64,000 bases of DNA, taken from contig NZ_OW235315.1 of assembly GCF_934924865.1 (NCBI RefSeq), positions 2,790,001-2,854,000 of the forward strand. Reading direction: 5' to 3'. The stretch is from Tepidibacter aestuarii. GTDB lineage: Bacteria; Bacillota; Clostridia; Peptostreptococcales; Peptostreptococcaceae. Under the pieces are notes generated by a model that worked only from the letters and a program-made list of their open reading frames with translations, searched no databases and was not told the origin of the DNA. Of the stretch, positions 57,768 to 64,000 are shown piece by piece. Numbering within the stretch: the stretch's first letter is position 1; every line of letters begins with the position of its first letter. A program made the position numbers and the translations under genes.

Positions 57768-59195
57768 CATATCTTTCATAATATCTATTATTAATTTGTT
57801 CACCACCTGAGGATTCGCTTTACCTTTACTAGCTTTCATAACTTGGCCTACTAAGAATCCTAATGCTCTATCTTTTCCGTTCTTATAATCTTCAACAGAT
57901 TGAAGATTATTGTTTAATATATCTACTACTATTTCTTTTATAGCCCCTTCATCTTGTATTTGAACAAGACCTTTTTCTTTTATTATATCCTCTGGTTTCT
58001 TTCCTGTTTCAAACATTTCTCTAAACACCTTTTTACCAGCATTATTGTTTATCTTTCCATCAGATATAACCTTTAATAAATATACAAAATCATCTTTACT
58101 AAACTTCACATCATCAAGTGTTATTCCTTCGTCATTAACTCTTCTTAATAACTCAGTCATAATCCAATTACTGATCATCTTAGCATCGCTAAAATTAGAT
58201 ACCATATCTTCAAAATAACTTGAAATTTCCTTAGAAGTAGTAAGTACCTTGGCATCATATTCAGGAAGAGAGTACTCTTTGATAAATCTCTTTCTCTTAT
58301 CATCAGGAAGTTCTGGTAAATTACTCTTTATTACGTCTATATACTCTTCAGTAAGATTTATGTCTACAACATCTGGCTCTGGGAAGTATCTATAATCTTG
58401 AACACTTTCTTTGCTTCTCATAGATATAGTCTTATTTTGAGAATCATCCCAACGTCTTGTCTCACGTACTGTATTTTCTCCGTTTGCAAGAAGTTCATTG
58501 TGTCTTACAACTTCATATTCCATAGCCTTTAAAGCTGCTTTAAACGAATTTAAATTTTTAAGTTCTACTATATTCGACTTTCTTCCATCTTCTTTTATTA
58601 CATTTACATTTACATCACATCTTAAAGAACCTTGCTCCATCTTTACATCAGAAACATGTGTGAATAATAATACCTCTTTTAATTTTTCTAAGAATTGATA
58701 AGCCTCTTGAGGAGAGTTCATATCTGGTCTAGAAACTATTTCAATAAGTGGAACTCCACTTCTATTATAATCAAGAAGAGTATCTCCACTTGCATCATGA
58801 AGAGATTTACCAGTATCCTCTTCTATATGTATTCTCTCTATTCCTATTTTTTTAAGAGATCCATCTTCAGCCTCTACCTCTATATATCCATCCGAGCAAA
58901 GAGGTATATCATATTGAGATATTTGGTAAGCCTTTGTAAGGTCTGGATAAAAATAATTCTTTCTGTCCATTTTAGTGTTTCTAGCTATTTTACAATTAAA
59001 GCTAAGTCCAGCAGTAATAGCAAAATCTAAAACCCTTTCATTTAAAACAGGTAAAGATCCAGGAAGACCTAAGCATACTGGACAACAGTTAGTATTTACA
59101 TCTGATCCAAATTCATTTTTGCATCCACAAAATATTTTTGTGTTAGTTAAAAGTTCTGCATGTATTTCAAGTCCTATTAAAATTTTATCACCCAT
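57765..59195 (-). CDS. gatB: Asp-tRNA(Asn)/Glu-tRNA(Gln) amidotransferase subunit B
   Basis: 476 residues: N-terminal kinase-like domain (LIGLEIHAELLTNTKIFCGC, with zinc cysteines and CPVCLGLPG), the phosphotransfer core (YFYPDLTKAYQISQ, DYRYFPEPD) and a C-terminal YqeY-like tRNA-binding domain. It activates misacylated Glu-tRNA(Gln) or Asp-tRNA(Asn) for amidation by GatA. GGAGGTG precedes ATG 59195. Third gene of gatCAB. Confidence 0.97.
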   Translation of the reverse strand: MGDKILIGLEIHAELLTNTKIFCGCKNEFGSDVNTNCCPVCLGLPGSLPVLNERVLDFAITAGLSFNCKIARNTKMDRKNYFYPDLTKAYQISQYDIPLCSDGYIEVEAEDGSLKKIGIERIHIEEDTGKSLHDASGDTLLDYNRSGVPLIEIVSRPDMNSPQEAYQFLEKLKEVLLFTHVSDVKMEQGSLRCDVNVNVIKEDGRKSNIVELKNLNSFKAALKAMEYEVVRHNELLANGENTVRETRRWDDSQNKTISMRSKESVQDYRYFPEPDVVDINLTEEYIDVIKSNLPELPDDKRKRFIKEYSLPEYDAKVLTTSKEISSYFEDMVSNFSDAKMISNWIMTELLRRVNDEGITLDDVKFSKDDFVYLLKVISDGKINNNAGKKVFREMFETGKKPEDIIKEKGLVQIQDEGAIKEIVVDILNNNLQSVEDYKNGKDRALGFLVGQVMKASKGKANPQVVNKLIIDIMKDM

Positions 59196-59209
59196 TGTTT
59201 CACCTCCAA

Positions 59210-60667
59210 TTACAGTTTCGCTCTTTGATCTTTAAATTCCGTTACACTTTCAAATGCATGAGCTACCTTAAGCATAGTAGATTCATCAAAGTAATTTCCT
59301 ATTATTTGCATTCCTATCGGAAGACCATCTTTAAATCCGCATGGAATAGACATTCCAGGAATACCAGCAAGACAAGATGGAATAGTACACGCATCTTCCA
59401 TATACATAGCCATAGGATCAGATGTCTTCTCACCTATATTAAAAGCTACATTCGGAGCCGTAGGAGCTATTATAACATCTACATCTTCAAATGCATCTAC
59501 AAAGTCTTGCTTTATCAAAGTTCTAACCTTTAAAGCTTTTTTATAATAAGCATCATAATAACCAGCACTTAAAGCATAAGTACCTATCATTATTCTTCTC
59601 TTGACTTCATCTCCAAAGCCCTCAGTTCTAGTTTTAGTATATAATTCTTCTAAAGATTCATACCCTTCTGCTCTATAACCATATCTTATACCATCAAATC
59701 TAGCAAGGTTAGAACTAGCTTCGCTAGGTGCTAATACATAGTAAGTAGCTATAGCTGAGTCAGTATGAGGAAGTGATACTTCCTTAACAGTTGCTCCCAA
59801 CTCTTTTAATTTTTCTACACCATCTAAAACTGCCTTTTTGACATCTGGATCTATTCCTTCTACAAAATATTCTTTAGGAATACCTATTTTTATATCGCTA
59901 ACATCTTTATCTAAGTATTTCTCATAATCTGCCACTTCAACCTCTGAGCTAGTTCCATCCATCTTATCTTTTCCAGCTAGTTCTCTTAATACAATAGCAC
60001 AATCTGTTACATCCTTTGTAAATATCCCAACTTGGTCAAGAGATGAACCAAACGCTATAAGTCCATATCTAGATATTCTTCCATATGTAGGTCTAAGTCC
60101 AACAAGTCCAGTAAGAGCTGCTGGTTGTTTTACAGATCCCCCTGTATCTGATCCAAGCGCATAAAAAGCCTGTCCAGCCGCTACTGCTGCTGCAGAACCT
60201 CCAGATGATCCTCCCGGAACCTTTTTTAAATCCCAAGGGTTTTTAGTCTTTTTAAAAGATGAATTTTCTGTAGATGATCCCATGGCAAACTCGTCCATAT
60301 TAGTTTTACCAACCATTACTGCTCCAGCATCATTAAGCTTTTTTACAACTGTTGCATCATATGGAGGTATAAAATTTTCAAGCATCTTAGATGCACAAGT
60401 CGTTTTAACTCCATCTGTACATATGTTATCTTTTACAGCCATCGGAATACCAGCAAGAACCGATATCTCTTCTCCAGCTTTTATTTTTTCATCTATCTCC
60501 TTAGCTCTATTTAAAGCTTCTTCTTCTGTTATAGTTATATAAGAATCAACCTTTGGCTCAACCTCTTTTATTCTATCTAGAATACTTTGAGTAAGCTCAA
60601 GAGCTGTTATTTCTTGTTTTTTTATTTTTTCACTTACTTCTTTTAGCGTCATTTCATAAAGTTTCAA
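59210..60667 (-). CDS. gatA: Asp-tRNA(Asn)/Glu-tRNA(Gln) amidotransferase subunit A
   Basis: About 485 residues of the amidase-signature family: catalytic Lys in [10 protein letters not shown], cis-Ser in [11 protein letters not shown], nucleophile Ser in [11 protein letters not shown], all present. It releases ammonia from glutamine for the transamidation. TTG 60667 has AAAGGAG eight bases upstream; a GTG at 60676 overlaps that site, and an ATG five codons further in is also possible. Between gatC and gatB. Confidence 0.96.
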   Translation of the reverse strand: MKLYEMTLKEVSEKIKKQEITALELTQSILDRIKEVEPKVDSYITITEEEALNRAKEIDEKIKAGEEISVLAGIPMAVKDNICTDGVKTTCASKMLENFIPPYDATVVKKLNDAGAVMVGKTNMDEFAMGSSTENSSFKKTKNPWDLKKVPGGSSGGSAAAVAAGQAFYALGSDTGGSVKQPAALTGLVGLRPTYGRISRYGLIAFGSSLDQVGIFTKDVTDCAIVLRELAGKDKMDGTSSEVEVADYEKYLDKDVSDIKIGIPKEYFVEGIDPDVKKAVLDGVEKLKELGATVKEVSLPHTDSAIATYYVLAPSEASSNLARFDGIRYGYRAEGYESLEELYTKTRTEGFGDEVKRRIMIGTYALSAGYYDAYYKKALKVRTLIKQDFVDAFEDVDVIIAPTAPNVAFNIGEKTSDPMAMYMEDACTIPSCLAGIPGMSIPCGFKDGLPIGMQIIGNYFDESTMLKVAHAFESVTEFKDQRAKL

Positions 60668-60682
60668 TAGGTTCACTCCTTT

Positions 60683-60967
60683 CTAATCTAATACTTTCGG
60701 TACTTTAAAACATCCCATTTCTTTTTCTGGAGCATTTTGAAGTACCTTTTTAACTTCTAAAGATTCTTTCACTTCATCTTTTCTTAATTGGTTAACAAGA
60801 TTTATAGGGTTATAAGTTATATCAGTATTTTCAGTGTCTACACCCTGAAGTTTTTCTATATAACTTAGTATGTCTCCCATCTTTTTTGATACAGTTTCAA
60901 ATTCGTCTTCCTTGATTTCAAGTCTAGACAGTTTGGCTACATGCTTCACAGTATCCTTATCTAACAT
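60683..60967 (-). CDS. gatC: Asp-tRNA(Asn)/Glu-tRNA(Gln) amidotransferase subunit C
   Basis: 94 residues, mostly helical with an extended tail: VKHVAKLSRLEIKEDE at the N-terminus and PEKEMGCFKVPKVLD at the end, both typical. It wraps around GatA and stabilises the complex. AAGGAG precedes ATG 60967. First gene of gatCAB, about 115 bases after ligA. Confidence 0.96.
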   Translation of the reverse strand: MLDKDTVKHVAKLSRLEIKEDEFETVSKKMGDILSYIEKLQGVDTENTDITYNPINLVNQLRKDEVKESLEVKKVLQNAPEKEMGCFKVPKVLD

Positions 60968-60996
60968 ATTTTCACTCCTTTTTATTCATAAAACAA

Positions 60997-61019
60997 AATC
61001 TTTCATCTAAATGAAGATT
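60997..61019 (-). terminator. Weak terminator after ligA
   Basis: AATCTTCAT pairs imperfectly with ATGAAAGATT, followed by TTGTTTT on the minus strand. Read-through into gatCAB is possible. Confidence 0.5.
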
Positions 61020-61081
61020 CTGTTAAATTCCATATTCATTATTAAAATTATACCTTTTTTTAATCAAATAATCTAGCTTAG

Positions 61082-63109
<2,028 letters not shown>

Positions 63110-63123
63110 TCATCACCTTTCAC

Positions 63124-63312
63124 AAAAAATTCGTCTAGTCGCTACGCACTGACTCATGTCGCCAACGATCCCTACAGGCTCCGTTCTCAAAATTCACGTG
63201 CGTTCATGGCGCCAACAAGTCTCACGACTCTGTTGCTTAAAAATAGTTGCAAGTTTCGTTCTTCAATCAATGTTATCCCTAAGTTGAAAGTCATATAGTT
63301 TCCTTAATCGTA
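63124..63312 (+). repeat. Dispersed repeat R2, copy c, with internal duplication
   Basis: AAAAAATTCGTCTAGTCGC, CGCACTGACTCATGTCGCCA, then a partly duplicated unit (CATGTCGCCAAC and CATGGCGCCAAC; GGCTCCGTT and GACTCTGTTGC), and the tail CAATCAATGTTATCCC. Longer than copies a and b because of the duplication. Confidence 0.75.
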
Positions 63313-63439
63313 AAAACTTATATCATCAACCTCATTCATCATACTGTTAATGATACCCATGAATAGAAATTATATAATTTTATTTAAAATAAATAAAGAA
63401 TTTATTTTTAAAACTTTAAAATTGCTTTTGTGGGTTATC

Positions 63440-63637
63440 AAAACTATATATGAAAATACCGTGAATACAACACTATTTTGAATACAACTAAGCTTTCATC
63501 TTATTAATAACCCTAAAATTTACGAACTCCCTACGGTTAAACACGTAAATTTTTTAACGGATTATTAAACGCTAAAAACTAAGTTATATTAGTCAAAATA
63601 TCTAAAAGCATTCACTAATATTTTCATATATAGTTTT
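63440..63637 (-). repeat. Long-hairpin repeat, copy E (reverse orientation)
   Basis: 18-bp perfect arms AAAACTATATATGAAAAT and ATTTTCATATATAGTTTT; the tip is CGAACTCCCTACGGTTAAAC. Similar to copy D over about 250 bp, including flanks. Arm changes relative to D occur in both strands at once. Confidence 0.85.
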
Positions 63638-63744
63638 CTACAATTAATACCTACATTGTAAAATTGACCCTACCTCGATAAAAAGTAAAAGAAAAATTTT
63701 ATTATTAAATCTATTTAAAAATTTAAGAACTACATTTAAAAAAC

Positions 63745-63792
63745 CAATGGGATTAAAATATTTAATGCATGATCGGTATTTTGATCCCATTG
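63745..63792 (+). repeat. Miniature long-hairpin repeat, copy F (interior lost)
   Basis: Arms CAATGGGATTAAAAT and ATTTTGATCCCATTG (one G-U pair) enclose only about 18 bases, including the conserved CGGT before the right arm. The flank after it resembles the flank after copy C. The remaining gap 63638-63857 shows no gene. Confidence 0.7.
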
Positions 63793-63857
63793 ATTTTGGA
63801 TTAAGAACATAAATCTGTTCATTTTATGCAATCATGCAATTTAGTTGTCGATAAAAA

Positions 63858-63883
63858 AATATATCCTAAATGAAGGATATATT
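63858..63883 (-). terminator. Terminator after the MTH1187-like gene
   Basis: AATATATCC pairs with GGATATATT around TAAATGAA, followed on the minus strand by a T-run; it overlaps the stop codon. Confidence 0.8.
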
Positions 63884-64000
63884 ATTTTAATTTACTCTCA
63901 ACAGATTCTATTTTTTGTTTCATAGTTCCAACTTTATCTCTTCTGTCATCTATCTTAATGCTAGTCGAAACTCTCATCGCTCCATTTTCAAATACACTCT
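63882..64000 (-). CDS. MTH1187/YqgV-family (thiamine-binding-like) protein, 3' part only
   Basis: Only the last 39 codons are in the window: ENGAMRVSTSIKIDDRRDKV and TMKQKIESVESKL. The IDDRRDK motif is diagnostic of the UPF0045/MTH1187 family, small ferredoxin-fold proteins some of which bind thiamine. The start lies beyond the window edge. Confidence 0.75.
   Translation of the reverse strand, partial: SVFENGAMRVSTSIKIDDRRDKVGTMKQKIESVESKLK

Overview
The window is a gene-dense, AT-rich stretch of a low-GC, Gram-positive, spore-former-type anaerobe. AGGAGG ribosome sites, several TTG and GTG starts, type IV pili without secretin genes, GatCAB, two flavodiiron proteins, an H-NOX chemoreceptor and a fused Rph-RdgB protein point to class Clostridia. 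A Peptostreptococcaceae-like or related family is my best guess, not a proven placement. Nearly every gene lies on the minus strand, so transcription runs mainly from high to low coordinates.

Region 1 (1-13318) is a type IV pilus locus, read from DUF881 through pilB, pilT, pilC, pilA, pilD, pilM, pilN, pilO, three pilin-like genes resembling the GspI/GspK/GspJ initiation complex, and an adhesin-like vWA protein cut by the window edge. A cyclic-di-GMP-II riboswitch followed by a terminator sits between pilC and pilA, so pilin expression is probably gated by c-di-GMP.

Region 2 (13600-20113) holds three chemoreceptors: two Cache-type paralogues side by side and one carrying an H-NOX heme domain, with a small membrane protein upstream of it.

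Region 3 (20355-27336) is mostly an O2/NO defence block: a DUF1450 protein, an NADH:rubredoxin-oxidoreductase-like flavoprotein, two flavodiiron proteins, a hemerythrin-like protein, an FNR-type regulator with all four expected cluster cysteines, and the RIC (ScdA/YtfE) iron-sulfur repair protein. Two of its promoters share an identical 16-bp FNR-like site placed at about -41.5.

Region 4 (27592-43176) is mainly housekeeping: a two-P-loop ATPase, a tiny Bfd-like [2Fe-2S] protein, an amino-acid permease, lon-engB, a pair of half-size chromate transporters, tig-clpP-clpX, an ArsB/NhaD-type permease, a UPF0316 protein, and rph-rdgB plus a phosphodiesterase. Region 5 (43410-51762) has a small catabolic set (opine-dehydrogenase family, Na+ symporter, enolase-superfamily epimerase), a cell-wall amidase, an AIR-synthase-like protein and a DarT-like protein. 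Region 6 (51832-63106) is oppBCDFA, gatCAB and ligA, followed by the end of an MTH1187-family gene.

Several dispersed non-coding repeats run through the intergenic spaces. The most striking is a roughly 180-200-bp long-hairpin element with five full copies and one miniature; its arms differ between copies but stay complementary within each copy. No rRNA, tRNA, CRISPR array, prophage or transposase gene was seen.
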